Source: JBBQTQ01 sp038213135 (GTDB lineage: Bacteria; Actinomycetota; Thermoleophilia; Gaiellales; Gaiellaceae). Taken from it: a stretch of 22,975 nucleotides of DNA. The position numbers and the translations under genes were made by a program. The stretch covers positions 1 to 22,975 of the forward strand of contig JBBQTQ010000040.1 in assembly GCA_038213135.1 (NCBI GenBank), read 5' to 3'. Of the stretch, positions 6,660 through 15,047 are shown piece after piece. Each line of letters opens with the position of its first letter. The stretch's first letter is position 1. Under the pieces are notes generated by a model. The model ran no database searches. It was not told where the DNA came from and saw only the letters and a program-made list of their open reading frames with translations.

Positions 6660-6690
6660 GCCACGTCCGGGGTCAGACCCCGGACGTGGC
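6660..6690. terminator. Bidirectional terminator between convergent genes
   Basis: A perfect 13-bp inverted repeat (GCCACGTCCGGGG/CCCCGGACGTGGC) with 5-nt loop TCAGA lies 18 nt after the FecR-gene stop and 3 nt after the L,D-transpeptidase stop read from the other side. The preceding TAACAGGCCAAGTCC resembles the sequence at the hairpins near 16860 and 17010, so this looks like a recurrent terminator element of the genome. Confidence 0.75.
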
Positions 6691-6693
6691 CGG

Positions 6694-8064
6694 TTAGTAG
6701 TAGATCGAGACCTGCTCGCCGACGCTCGAGCGCTCGTAGAGCCAGTCGGCCGCCCAGACGGGGATCCGCACGCAGCCGTGGCTCGCGGGGTACGCGGGCA
6801 CCGAGTAGAAGCCGTGGATCGCGAAGTTCCCGTGGAAGTCCATCGTCCGGTAGAGGGTCGCCGAGCCCAGCCAGGTGCCGGTCGACGGCGCCTTCCAGAG
6901 GATGTGGAACGTCCCGACGGGCGTGTTGCCCGTGGCGCCGCTCGAGACCGGGAGCACGCCCGCAACCTGGCCGTCGATCACCTTGAGCAGGATCTGCCGC
7001 GTCTTGTCGATCTCGATGTGAACCGCCGGTGAGCGGTAGCGCGGGCGGATCGGGGCGGCGGTGGCCAGCGTGCGCCAGACCCCGGCCGTAACGACGCCCG
7101 TGCGGTCGAGGCGAGCCGCCTTCTGGAAGGCGATCACCGAGTCGTAGAGCTCCGGGCCGAACGAGAGCGAGGGCGCGGGGACGTGGAAGCCGAGCTCGGC
7201 GAGCCGGGCTCGGAGCGCGACGACGTCCGGGCCGCTCGCGCCCTGGCTCAGCGTCCGCGCCGAGGCCACGACGCTGAAGAGGACCGTGCGCGCCGTCAGG
7301 CCCGCCGCCGCCGGCAGCGAGAGCCGCCCCTGAAGCCGGCCGATGCCGGGGGCGGGAACCGTCAGTCTCGCCCGTCCGTGCACGAGCACCCTCGACTCGA
7401 CCGAGCCAACCGCTACACGCGCGCGAGCTGCGTAGGAGGCCGGTGAGACGACGACCTGCAGCGCAGCGCCGACGAAGGCCGTCGCGGGCGCGGCGGTCAC
7501 CACCACTCGCGGCGCAACCTCGAGCCGAACCGCCGCCGACTTCGTGCCGTCGGCAAGCCGGGCGCGCAGCAGGCCGCCGCGCGCGGGCAGGATCGCGGTG
7601 CGAAAACGCCCCGCCGAGTCGGTCGACGCGTGCGCGACGGGGCGCCAGCCGCCGAGCACCTTCCGCTCGACGACGACCGCGACCCGACCGGCGCCCGGGA
7701 CGAGCGTCCCCGCCGCATGCGTGCGCGCGCCGTAGACCAGCCGGGAAGGCCCGAGCCTGACGGTGATCGCCCGTGCGTCGATCGTGGTGGTGGCCTGCGC
7801 GGTTCCGCCGGCGTCGTCCGTAACGGTCAAGTGCACGACATAGCGCCCCGCGCGCGAGAAGCGATGCGAGACGACGGGGCCGCTCGCCTGCGTCCCGTCG
7901 CCGAAGCTCCACGCGTAAGCCGAGGCCGCCGTCGCCGAGGCGTCGAAGCGGACGGTCAGCGGTGCCCGGCCTGAGCTGCTGCTCGTCGAGATCGCGGGCA
8001 CGAGCGCGCCCGCCGCAGGCGCCGCAAAGGCGAGGAAGGCGAGGCCGGTAAGGAGCCGCCGCAC
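6694..8064 (-). CDS. Secreted L,D-transpeptidase with PKD domain
   Basis: A 456-residue exported protein. In order: a GTG start and signal peptide (about 1-20), a PKD domain (about 22-97, with AYAWSFGDGTQ), two Ig-like carbohydrate-binding-type beta regions (about 98-260), a PG_binding_1 domain (about 268-335, LSQGASGPDVVALRARLAEL) and a C-terminal YkuD domain (about 348-456). The catalytic signature is intact: HGFYSVPAYP and SHGCVR with Cys431 and His429. The enzyme class forms 3-3 cross-links in peptidoglycan or attaches proteins to it. Its start lies 9 nt after the nitronate monooxygenase stop, so the two are probably co-transcribed despite unrelated functions. The domain call is firm, the physiological role inferred. 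Confidence 0.9.
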   Translation of the reverse strand: MRRLLTGLAFLAFAAPAAGALVPAISTSSSSGRAPLTVRFDASATAASAYAWSFGDGTQASGPVVSHRFSRAGRYVVHLTVTDDAGGTAQATTTIDARAITVRLGPSRLVYGARTHAAGTLVPGAGRVAVVVERKVLGGWRPVAHASTDSAGRFRTAILPARGGLLRARLADGTKSAAVRLEVAPRVVVTAAPATAFVGAALQVVVSPASYAARARVAVGSVESRVLVHGRARLTVPAPGIGRLQGRLSLPAAAGLTARTVLFSVVASARTLSQGASGPDVVALRARLAELGFHVPAPSLSFGPELYDSVIAFQKAARLDRTGVVTAGVWRTLATAAPIRPRYRSPAVHIEIDKTRQILLKVIDGQVAGVLPVSSGATGNTPVGTFHILWKAPSTGTWLGSATLYRTMDFHGNFAIHGFYSVPAYPASHGCVRIPVWAADWLYERSSVGEQVSIYY

Positions 8065-8073
8065 CGGCCGACT

Positions 8074-9135
8074 CTACAACGACCGCAGGCGGGCGTCAGC
8101 CTCGCGGACGAGGGTCTCGACGAGCTCGGCCGCGCCCAGCTCCCGGCTCATCGGTGCGCCCTGACCCGCGAGCAGGAGCATCAGGTCGGCACGGCCGCGC
8201 TTGATCGCCGCCCCGCGGATGTCGCCGAGCAGCGCGCCCTGGAGCGGGTAGTCCGGAATGTCGAGGCCCGCGTCCTCGACCGCGTCGATCAGCGGCGTCC
8301 GCACCGTCCTCGCGTGCCTCCCCGTATACACGCGTGTAACCAATGTCGACTCCGCGCTGCTCTCCGCAAGCGCCCGCCGGTAGGCCTCCGGAGTGCCCGC
8401 CTCCCGGGAGGCGAGGAAGGCCGTGCCGATCGAGACGCCTTCCGCGCCGAGCGCGAGCGCGGCCGCGATCCCGCGCCCGTCCATGATCCCGCCCGCGGCC
8501 AGCACCGGCACCGAGACGGCGTCGACGACCTGCGGAACGAGCGCGAGCCCGCCGACGAGCCCTCGGTCGGTCGGCCCGAGGAATGTGCCGCGATGGCCGC
8601 CCGCCTCGGCGCCTTGCGCAACCACGGCATCGACTCCGGCCCGCTCGAGCTCGACCGCCTCCGCCACCGTCGTCGCGGTGCCGAGCACCACGGCGCCGGC
8701 CTCGCGCACAGGCTCGAGCGGCGGGATCCCGAACGTGAAGCTGAAGACCGGCACGCGCTCCTCGACGACGACCGCAAGCTGCGCCTCGAACGGGCTCCCC
8801 ATCGGGCGGGGCGGCTCGGGCTCCGGCAACCCGAGCTCAGCGCGGTACGGCGCCAGCAATGCCTGCACCGCAGCGATCTGCTCCGCCGAGGCCGCGGGCG
8901 GCGGCAGCGGCGCGAACAGGTTGACGGCAAACGGCTGCTCGGTCAGCGAGCGCACCTCGCCGATCGCGGCGCGCAGGTCGTCGGGCGAGAGCATCGCCCC
9001 GCCGAGCGAGCCGAGCGCCCCAGCGTTCGAGACCGCGGCCACGAGCGCGGGAGTCGTGAAGCCCCCGGCCATCGGCGCCTGCACGATCGGGTAGCGGACG
9101 CCGAGCAGCTCGGCCGCACGCGTCGCAGGCCACAT
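8074..9135 (-). CDS. Nitronate monooxygenase / NMO-like flavin enzyme
   Basis: A 353-residue FMN-dependent TIM-barrel protein of the nitronate monooxygenase (2-nitropropane dioxygenase) family, normal length. Motifs: RYPIVQAPMAGG (14-25), FSFTFGIPP, the LGTATTVAEA segment, AQGAEAGGHRG (173-183, His181 the expected catalytic base) and the phosphate-binding VLAAGGIMDGRGIAAALALG (211-230) followed by GTAFLAS. The ATG at 9135 (MWPATRAAELLG) is chosen because the fold begins there; the frame is open to 9246 but that would run through the divergent ANTAR promoter. Substrate specificity within this broad family cannot be told; enoyl reductase FabK-like members share the fold. Confidence 0.88.
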   Translation of the reverse strand: MWPATRAAELLGVRYPIVQAPMAGGFTTPALVAAVSNAGALGSLGGAMLSPDDLRAAIGEVRSLTEQPFAVNLFAPLPPPAASAEQIAAVQALLAPYRAELGLPEPEPPRPMGSPFEAQLAVVVEERVPVFSFTFGIPPLEPVREAGAVVLGTATTVAEAVELERAGVDAVVAQGAEAGGHRGTFLGPTDRGLVGGLALVPQVVDAVSVPVLAAGGIMDGRGIAAALALGAEGVSIGTAFLASREAGTPEAYRRALAESSAESTLVTRVYTGRHARTVRTPLIDAVEDAGLDIPDYPLQGALLGDIRGAAIKRGRADLMLLLAGQGAPMSRELGAAELVETLVREADARLRSL

Positions 9136-9149
9136 CGGCCGGAGCGTAG

Positions 9150-9179
9150 ATGACCGTCTGGCCCGAACGCCGCTACACT
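9150..9179 (+). promoter_or_regulatory. Promoter of the ANTAR gene
   Basis: ATGACC (9150-9155) resembles a -35 and TACACT (9174-9179) a -10, separated by 18 nt. The predicted start of transcription falls on or next to the GTG at 9189, so the mRNA would be leaderless. This is why the ATG at 9150 is not taken as the start codon. Confidence 0.55.
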
Positions 9180-9188
9180 GGGACTCAG

Positions 9189-9563
9189 GTGAGAAGCCGG
9201 GCCCACGAGCCGAGGCGTCTGCGCCCCGAGGGCCACGGCGCTGCACTCGCGACGCCGGGAGAGGTCGAGCGCGTGCTCTCGCAGAACGGATCGACCGACG
9301 ACCAACTGGAGCGCGTGACGCAGGTCGTCCGGGTGCTCCTGGAGAAGAACGAGCAGCTCGAGACGGCGCTCGAGTCGCGGATCAGCATCGAACAGGCGAA
9401 GGGCGTGCTCGCCGAGCGTTACAGCCTCGAGATGAAGGAGGCGTTCGAGTTGCTGCGCAGCGCGGCGCGGAGCACCCGGCGCAACCTGCATGACCTCGCT
9501 GCCGAGGTCGCCTCCTCGCGGACGACGCCGGTGGCGATCGAGCAGGTTCGCTCACCCCGCTAA
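9189..9563 (+). CDS. ANTAR-domain RNA-binding regulator
   Basis: From the GTG at 9189 the protein has 124 residues: a short basic N-terminus, a coiled coil (about 25-62, DDQLERVTQVVRVLLEKNEQ) and an ANTAR domain (about 62-108) with the typical SRISIEQAKGVLAER, EAFELLRSAAR and LHDLAAEV segments. ANTAR proteins bind paired RNA hairpins and prevent transcription termination. Usual family members carry a response-regulator or GAF domain; this one has only a coiled coil for dimerisation and no visible sensor. It is divergent from the NMO-like gene with a 53-nt gap holding its promoter. No classical dual-hexaloop target was recognised in the window. Confidence 0.88.
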   Translation: MRSRAHEPRRLRPEGHGAALATPGEVERVLSQNGSTDDQLERVTQVVRVLLEKNEQLETALESRISIEQAKGVLAERYSLEMKEAFELLRSAARSTRRNLHDLAAEVASSRTTPVAIEQVRSPR

Positions 9564-9572
9564 GCTCCGGGC

Positions 9573-9680
9573 GTGGGCCGAGGCTCGAGAGCGATCAAGC
9601 GCTGGAAGAACGACCGCCAGCGACGGAAGAAGTTGCGTGAGAAGCGGGTTTCCGCCGAGCGCGGGAAGTCGCGCTCCTAG
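9573..9680 (+). CDS. Very small, highly basic protein, 35 aa
   Basis: GTG at 9573, 9 nt after the ANTAR stop, opens a 35-codon frame ending TAG at 9680. The peptide (GRGSRAIKRWKNDRQRRKK, then LREKRVSAERGKSRS) is almost half Lys/Arg, with one Trp, and looks like a nucleic-acid-binding helix. It overlaps the 3' end of the convergent CtaG-like gene by 86 bp. There is no clear Shine-Dalgarno; translation would rely on the ANTAR gene. Similar short basic ORFs are familiar to me from actinobacterial contigs but I cannot name a family. Only moderately sure that it is coding. Confidence 0.45.
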   Translation: MGRGSRAIKRWKNDRQRRKKLREKRVSAERGKSRS

Positions 9681-10440
9681 GCCAGAGCGCGAGCAGCGCG
9701 AAGACACCGAGCGTCAGCAGCTGATCCGCGGTCATCGTCCAGGCGGCCAGATGCTGGTCGGCGAGCGCTGAGAGCCCGAACAGCCGATCCGGGATCGCCA
9801 CGTAGTAGTGGTAGAGCGGTCCCGAGCTGAAGAAGACCGGGTGCAGCAGAGCGTGGCCGGTCGCGATCAGCCCGACCGCGTAGAGGCCGCGCCGCGTCGG
9901 AGTGAGCGCGCGGCGGCGGGCCGGGTCGAGGAGCTGCGACCAGACCAGGAGGCCGACCGCGAGGAACGACGCGTGTTCCAGGTCATGCGCCCACGGATGC
10001 TCGAGCGCAAACGTGTAAGCCGCGGGGACATGCCAGGCGAGCAGCACGAGCGTCCAGGCGACAAACGACCAGCGCGGGCGGAGCAGGAAACGGAGCACCA
10101 CGCGCGGCGGCCGGAGCCGAGCGAGCGGACGGAGCGCCGCCGGCGGCAGCAGGAAGAAGAGCAGCGGCCCGCGCAGCGCGAGCAGGAGGAGCAGCGGCCC
10201 GACGTCGATCAGGAGCGCGTGCTGCAGCATGTGGGCCGAGAGCAGCGAGCGCTCGGCAGCCGTGTCGATCGGCGAGACGAGCGCGAGCACGAGGACCAAG
10301 ACCCCGGCGGTGAAGAGCGCGGCTCTGCCCCAGCTCGCCCGCCCCCGGCGCCTCAGCCGCAGGAACGCCTGCGCGAACAGCCCGAGCGCGACCGCCGCGC
10401 CGGCGAGCACGGCAGGGTCGGCATGCCAGTCAGAGATCAC
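9595..10440 (-). CDS. CtaG-like cytochrome c oxidase assembly protein
   Basis: A 281-residue polytopic membrane protein of the caa3-type CtaG family (about seven helices). Conserved features are SPIDTAAERSLLSAHMLQHA (His pair near residue 73), the WHVPAAYTFALEHP segment, HDLEHASF and the late LADQHLAAWTM motif. This family is linked to assembly of the copper centre of haem-copper oxidases, but no oxidase genes are nearby. GTG start; its first 11 bases overlap the end of the upstream ABC-2 permease, so it is the last gene of that operon. The basic Ser/Ala C-terminal tail overlaps the small ORF on the other strand. Confidence 0.85.
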   Translation of the reverse strand: MISDWHADPAVLAGAAVALGLFAQAFLRLRRRGRASWGRAALFTAGVLVLVLALVSPIDTAAERSLLSAHMLQHALLIDVGPLLLLLALRGPLLFFLLPPAALRPLARLRPPRVVLRFLLRPRWSFVAWTLVLLAWHVPAAYTFALEHPWAHDLEHASFLAVGLLVWSQLLDPARRRALTPTRRGLYAVGLIATGHALLHPVFFSSGPLYHYYVAIPDRLFGLSALADQHLAAWTMTADQLLTLGVFALLALWPRSATSRARRKPASHATSSVAGGRSSSA

Positions 10441-11287
10441 GGCGAGCGAAAGCCTGGCAGGCGAGCAGCCCGACGAGGACGAGGAAGCCGCCGGCCCAGA
10501 TCCGGATCCCCCAGCCGCTCACATACGCGCCGCCGAAGGGGCCAAGGCGCAGCAGGAACCCGGCGAGCCCGCCCGCGCCGGCCGTCAGCTGGTGCAGCGC
10601 GTCCTGGTAGAGCGCCTCGAACGGGAGCACCCACGCCGCGATCTTCGCCGCCTGCGTGATCGAATGCGAGCCGAGCGCATGCCCGACGGTTCCGAGTAGC
10701 CCGGCGACGAGTCCCGCGCCGAAGACCATGAACACCGCGATCCCGTTGGCCGTCCCGGAGAGGAAGATCGAGCCGAGGAGCGAGATCGCCGTGATCAGCA
10801 CGACGGCGCCCGCGAGCTCGAGCGCAGGCCCGGCGATGCTCTGCGGCCACCAGTGTCCGATCGTCCCTGTGATCGTCAGGGTGGCGAAGTAGACGCCGAG
10901 CACGTACGGGACGCAGAGGCCGACGGCGCCGAGGAACCGCCCCAGCAACAGCGTCGAGCGGCCGAGCGGCCGGACGACCAGAGGTTGCAGGAGCCCGCGC
11001 TCCGAGTCGGCCGAGACGACGCCCAGCGTCAGGAAAACGGAGAGGACGACGCCGAGGAAGAGGGTCGCGAACATCGCCATCCCGAACACGAAGGTCGCCG
11101 CAAACGTTCGCGAGTCGATGTTGACGTCGGCGGGCGGATGGATCGAGGCCACGTCCCGGAAGACGAAGTGGTTGGCGACCCCGTACAGCGTCAGGAAGAT
11201 CAGCGTCAGCACGAGCACGACCGCGAGCACCTTGCGGCGCAGCGCCTCGCGCAGGCCGTAGCCGGCGATCACGAGCACGTCGTTCAC
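10430..11287 (-). CDS. ABC-2-type permease (NosY-like)
   Basis: A 285-residue permease with about six membrane helices: an N-terminal helix after REALRRKVLAVV, a large extracytoplasmic loop (about 40-60), and then the ABC-2 core including ADSERGLLQPLVVRPLGR, the coupling segment of NosY/GldA-partner permeases. It overlaps the ATPase gene by 4 bp (11284-11287, ATGA) and ctaG by 11 bp, so all three are translated as one unit. With the ATPase it would form a membrane exporter or assembly transporter; the pairing with CtaG suggests copper or cytochrome maturation as in NosFY, which is inference. Confidence 0.85.
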   Translation of the reverse strand: MNDVLVIAGYGLREALRRKVLAVVLVLTLIFLTLYGVANHFVFRDVASIHPPADVNIDSRTFAATFVFGMAMFATLFLGVVLSVFLTLGVVSADSERGLLQPLVVRPLGRSTLLLGRFLGAVGLCVPYVLGVYFATLTITGTIGHWWPQSIAGPALELAGAVVLITAISLLGSIFLSGTANGIAVFMVFGAGLVAGLLGTVGHALGSHSITQAAKIAAWVLPFEALYQDALHQLTAGAGGLAGFLLRLGPFGGAYVSGWGIRIWAGGFLVLVGLLACQAFARRDL

Positions 11288-12129
11288 GACGTTGCCCCCC
11301 CGACCCGCTCGAGATAGATCTCCTCGAGCGTCGAGGTGAGCACGCGGACGCCGTAGATGCGCCGGCCGGCCGCGGCGAACTCCGCGACGATCTCGGGGAC
11401 GTCGTCCCGCCCGGCGGCTTCCCGCACCACCGTCCCCTCGTCCGTCTCGATCTCGACGCCCCGAGGCCTGGCGAGCTCCGCAGGCGTGCCGTCGGCGACG
11501 AGGCGCCCGTCGAGCAGGATCAGGACACGGTCGCAGACGAGCTCGACCTCGCTGAGGAGATGGGAGTTGAGCAAGACGGTCACCCCATCGCCGCGCAGGC
11601 TCTCGAGCAGCTCGCGAACCGTGCGGCGGCCGACCGGGTCGAGCGCACTCGTCGGCTCGTCGAGGAAGAGGATCCGCGGGCTGCCGACGAGCGCCTGCGC
11701 GATCCCGAGCCGCTGCTGCATCCCCTTGGACATCTCCTCGACTCGGCGGTCCGCGGCGTGGTCGAGCGCGACGAGCTCGAGCAGGCGGCGGCGCTCCCCC
11801 TCGCCTCCTTCGGAGCCGGTCAGGCGCTGGTGGAGCAGCAGCACCTCGTCCGCGCTCGCCCAGCCGGGAAAGCGGAAGAGCTCGGCGAGGTAGCCCATCT
11901 GCTCGCGCGCGGCGCGCGAGCCCGCGGGCTCGCCGAGGACGTGGACGGAGCCCGTGCTCGCCCGGACCAGCCCGCAGGCGATCTTGACGAGGGTCGACTT
12001 GCCGGCCCCGTTCGGGCCGAGCAGCCCTACGAGCTCGCCGGGCGCGACCTCGAGGTCGACCCCGCCGAGCGCGACGACGCGGCCGTACCGCTTCTGGAGG
12101 CTCCTAACCGAGAGGGCGCTGTCCGGCAC
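11284..12129 (-). CDS. ABC transporter ATP-binding protein
   Basis: A 281-residue nucleotide-binding subunit with complete motifs: Walker A GPNGAGKST (38-46), YLAE at the Q-loop position (80-83, the glutamate variant of NosF/DrrA-type ATPases), signature MSKGMQQRLGIAQAL (133-147), Walker B ILFLDEPTSALD (153-164) and H-loop His190. The C-terminal about 70 residues form the small accessory domain typical of ABC-2 exporters. Start is GTG at 12129, 4 nt after the stop of the OppB-like permease. Its partner is the following ABC-2 permease, not the OppB-like one, judging by family. Confidence 0.93.
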   Translation of the reverse strand: MPDSALSVRSLQKRYGRVVALGGVDLEVAPGELVGLLGPNGAGKSTLVKIACGLVRASTGSVHVLGEPAGSRAAREQMGYLAELFRFPGWASADEVLLLHQRLTGSEGGEGERRRLLELVALDHAADRRVEEMSKGMQQRLGIAQALVGSPRILFLDEPTSALDPVGRRTVRELLESLRGDGVTVLLNSHLLSEVELVCDRVLILLDGRLVADGTPAELARPRGVEIETDEGTVVREAAGRDDVPEIVAEFAAAGRRIYGVRVLTSTLEEIYLERVGGATS

Positions 12130-12133
12130 ATAG

Positions 12134-13108
<975 letters not shown>

Positions 13109-13117
13109 CGGGTAAGC

Positions 13118-13123
13118 ACTATA
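13118..13123 (-). promoter_or_regulatory. -10 box for the permease operon
   Basis: TATAGT on the minus strand stands 9 nt before the ATG at 13108, so the mRNA would be nearly leaderless. No good -35 is visible at 16-18 nt. The CGNR gene starts 10 nt to the other side, with TATATG (13120-13125) as its possible -10, so the two divergent genes appear to share this 25-bp region. Confidence 0.45.
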
Positions 13124-13133
13124 TGACGTTACG

Positions 13134-13652
13134 GTGCTGACGAAGTTAGCGATCGACGATTCGTGCGCGGTTGCGCTCGTCAACGACGACCCGGAGGACG
13201 CCGAGGCGCTGCGGCGCGTGCTCCGCGAGAACGACCTGGCGGCGATCGCGCCGTTCGTCCGCGAGGCCGACGTCGAGCCGGTGCGGGAGCTGCGAGCGCG
13301 ACTGCGGCTCGCGTTCGCCGCCTCTGGCGAGGAGGAGGCGGTCGCCGTGCTGAACGCGATCCTGCGCGACTACGGGACGGCGCCGCAGCTCGTCCTCGGG
13401 GAGGGCGGCTGGGACTACCGGTTCGACCCGCCCGCCGCGGGGCTCGTCGGGGTGCTCGCCGCTGAGACGGCGTCGGCGCTGCTGGAGGTCATCCGCCGTG
13501 AGGGCTGGGCACGGTTCGGGATCTGCGAGGCAACCGGCTGTGCCGACGTCTATGTCGACCACTCCCGCAACCGCAGCCGCCGCTATTGCTCGCCGGCCTG
13601 CAACGACCGGATGAGCCAGGCCGCCCACCGCGCAAGGCGGCGCTCGCGATGA
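13134..13652 (+). CDS. CGNR zinc finger (ABATE-type) protein
   Basis: 172 residues from a GTG start. The N-terminal half is an ABATE-like domain (AVALVNDDPEDAEALRRVL to GGWDYRFDPPAAG) and the C-terminus a CGNR-type treble-clef zinc finger with Cys131, Cys136, Cys152 and Cys156 and the diagnostic SRNRSRRYCSPAC then RMSQAAHRARR. The name-giving CGNR tetrad reads CNDR here. The family is thought to be stress-related transcription factors that bind DNA through the finger. It is divergent from the permease operon, whose promoter is about 10 nt away, making that operon a candidate target. Its stop overlaps the next start (ATGA). Confidence 0.85.
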   Translation: MLTKLAIDDSCAVALVNDDPEDAEALRRVLRENDLAAIAPFVREADVEPVRELRARLRLAFAASGEEEAVAVLNAILRDYGTAPQLVLGEGGWDYRFDPPAAGLVGVLAAETASALLEVIRREGWARFGICEATGCADVYVDHSRNRSRRYCSPACNDRMSQAAHRARRRSR

Positions 13653-14179
13653 AGCTCGCGGTACTCCTCGCGGGTGTGGCGCTCAGCGCGGGCTGGGTCA
13701 CGATCTCGCACGACACTCCGTACGGCGGCTGCACGGCGAGCGGCCCGACCGGGAGCAGGACTCGCGCTTCAGCGGCGGACCGGCGGACCAGGTCGCCTTT
13801 AGCCGGTCGGCCGACGCGGGCGCGACCTGCGAAGCCTGGGCGGGTGGACGTCGGTGGCGGGCTGGGGATCGTTCCCAGTGTCGCTGCGGGTGACGGCCTC
13901 GTCGCCGTCACCTACTCCGCGGTCTCAGGCGACGCGCGTTATTGGCTCGCCACCTCGCGGGACGGCGGCAAGTCCTTCCACCGAGCCGCGATCGGCCCGG
14001 CCTTCCGGCTCGCCGACGCGCCGCTGCTGGCCGGCGATCCGGCCGAGCTCGTCCCGCCGGGTCTCTTCCTCGGCGACTACGAGGGCCTCGCCGTCCAGGG
14101 CGGCCGCGCCTACACCGCCTTCGCGACTGCGAACCCCGACCCGGCCAACCCGACCGATATTCGCTACGTCCGGCGTTAG
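13649..14179 (+). pseudogene. Decayed sialidase-like (BNR-repeat) gene
   Basis: An ORF of 176 codons starting MKLAVLLAGVALSAG (signal peptide-like) whose last two thirds read as the C-terminus of a bacterial sialidase/exo-alpha-sialidase-like beta propeller: GIVPSVAAGDGLVAVTYSAV, the Asp-box RDGGKSFHR and FLGDYEGLAV...ANPDPANPTDIRYVRR. The middle is in the wrong frame: the +1-shifted frame at 13738-13836 encodes QDSRFSGGPADQVAFSRSAD, the expected preceding blade. So at least two frame changes (about 13735 and 13832) plus a large internal deletion are needed; such proteins are normally over 350 residues. Start overlaps the CGNR stop as ATGA. Probably a non-functional remnant. Confidence 0.6.
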
Positions 14180-14188
14180 CATCCCGGG

Positions 14189-15034
14189 ATGCTCAGAAGC
14201 TTGCTCCTGGGTCTGGTCGCAGCGGTGGGAGGCGGCCCCGCCTCGATCGTGGTGCCGATCGAGGATCAGAACGGCATCGTCTATGTCACCGTTCGCTGCC
14301 AGGGAGCCCCGAACACAGCCGTTTGCGCGGGCCGGATTGGCCTGCCCCAGCTCGACGAGACAACGACGGCGTTCACGATCGCACCGGGCGCGAGCAAGAA
14401 GCTGCAGTCCTTCATCCCCGGCCCGGTCCACTCGCGGGTAGCGAAGCTGAAGGCTCTGACCGCCGTTCTGACCCAGATGGTCGATGGCCAGGAGCAGACG
14501 AAGACCACTTCGTATCGCCTCGTCCACTCGGCGCAAGACGGCCCGACCTCCGACGCGCTGCAGATCAGCGCCGGGCCGGCGACCCGTTATCAGGCGGTCC
14601 GCGATTCCCGCGGCGATGCCCACTCGGGCTCGCCTCTGCCCCAGGTGTTCGACATCGTCCTCGCCACGGCCAAGCGCCAGGGCGATGCAGCGGTCTTGAC
14701 CGTCTCCTCGACCACGCCAATCACCCAGCACGACGGTTACGGCAACCCGATCGCTCCCTGCGTCGAGATCCCATGGGCCAGCGCTTCCCAGACACCGATG
14801 TTCCTCTTCGGCAACGGCCAGCTCGCCGGCTACACGCAGAGCTACTGGCCGAAGCTGAAGACAAGCATCCACGGCGCCACGATCAGCTGGACGATCCCAC
14901 GGTCGCTCCTCGCCCGGAAGGGCTTCACGAAGGGGTTTCTCTGGCGCGCCACCGGCGGCTGCGACCAGCAAAACCTCGGCGACCGCGCGCCGAACAGCGG
15001 CTTCAAGACCTTCCGTTGGGTCATGGTCGGGTAG
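14189..15034 (+). CDS. Secreted protein of unknown function
   Basis: A 281-residue protein with a short hydrophobic N-terminus (MLRSLLLGLVAAVGGGPASI) acting as signal peptide or anchor. The rest is beta-rich and Ser/Thr/Gly-rich, with an Ig-like N-terminal part (IVYVTVRCQGAPNTAVCAG, APGASKKLQSF) and a C-terminal part ending NSGFKTFRWVMVG. Four to five cysteines (two in the first 60 residues, one after APCVEIPW, one in GGCDQQ) could form disulfides outside the cell. It follows the sialidase remnant by 9 nt. I do not recognise a family. Codon use matches neighbours. Confidence 0.65.
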   Translation: MLRSLLLGLVAAVGGGPASIVVPIEDQNGIVYVTVRCQGAPNTAVCAGRIGLPQLDETTTAFTIAPGASKKLQSFIPGPVHSRVAKLKALTAVLTQMVDGQEQTKTTSYRLVHSAQDGPTSDALQISAGPATRYQAVRDSRGDAHSGSPLPQVFDIVLATAKRQGDAAVLTVSSTTPITQHDGYGNPIAPCVEIPWASASQTPMFLFGNGQLAGYTQSYWPKLKTSIHGATISWTIPRSLLARKGFTKGFLWRATGGCDQQNLGDRAPNSGFKTFRWVMVG

Positions 15035-15047
15035 CCGGGCGCGCGCG

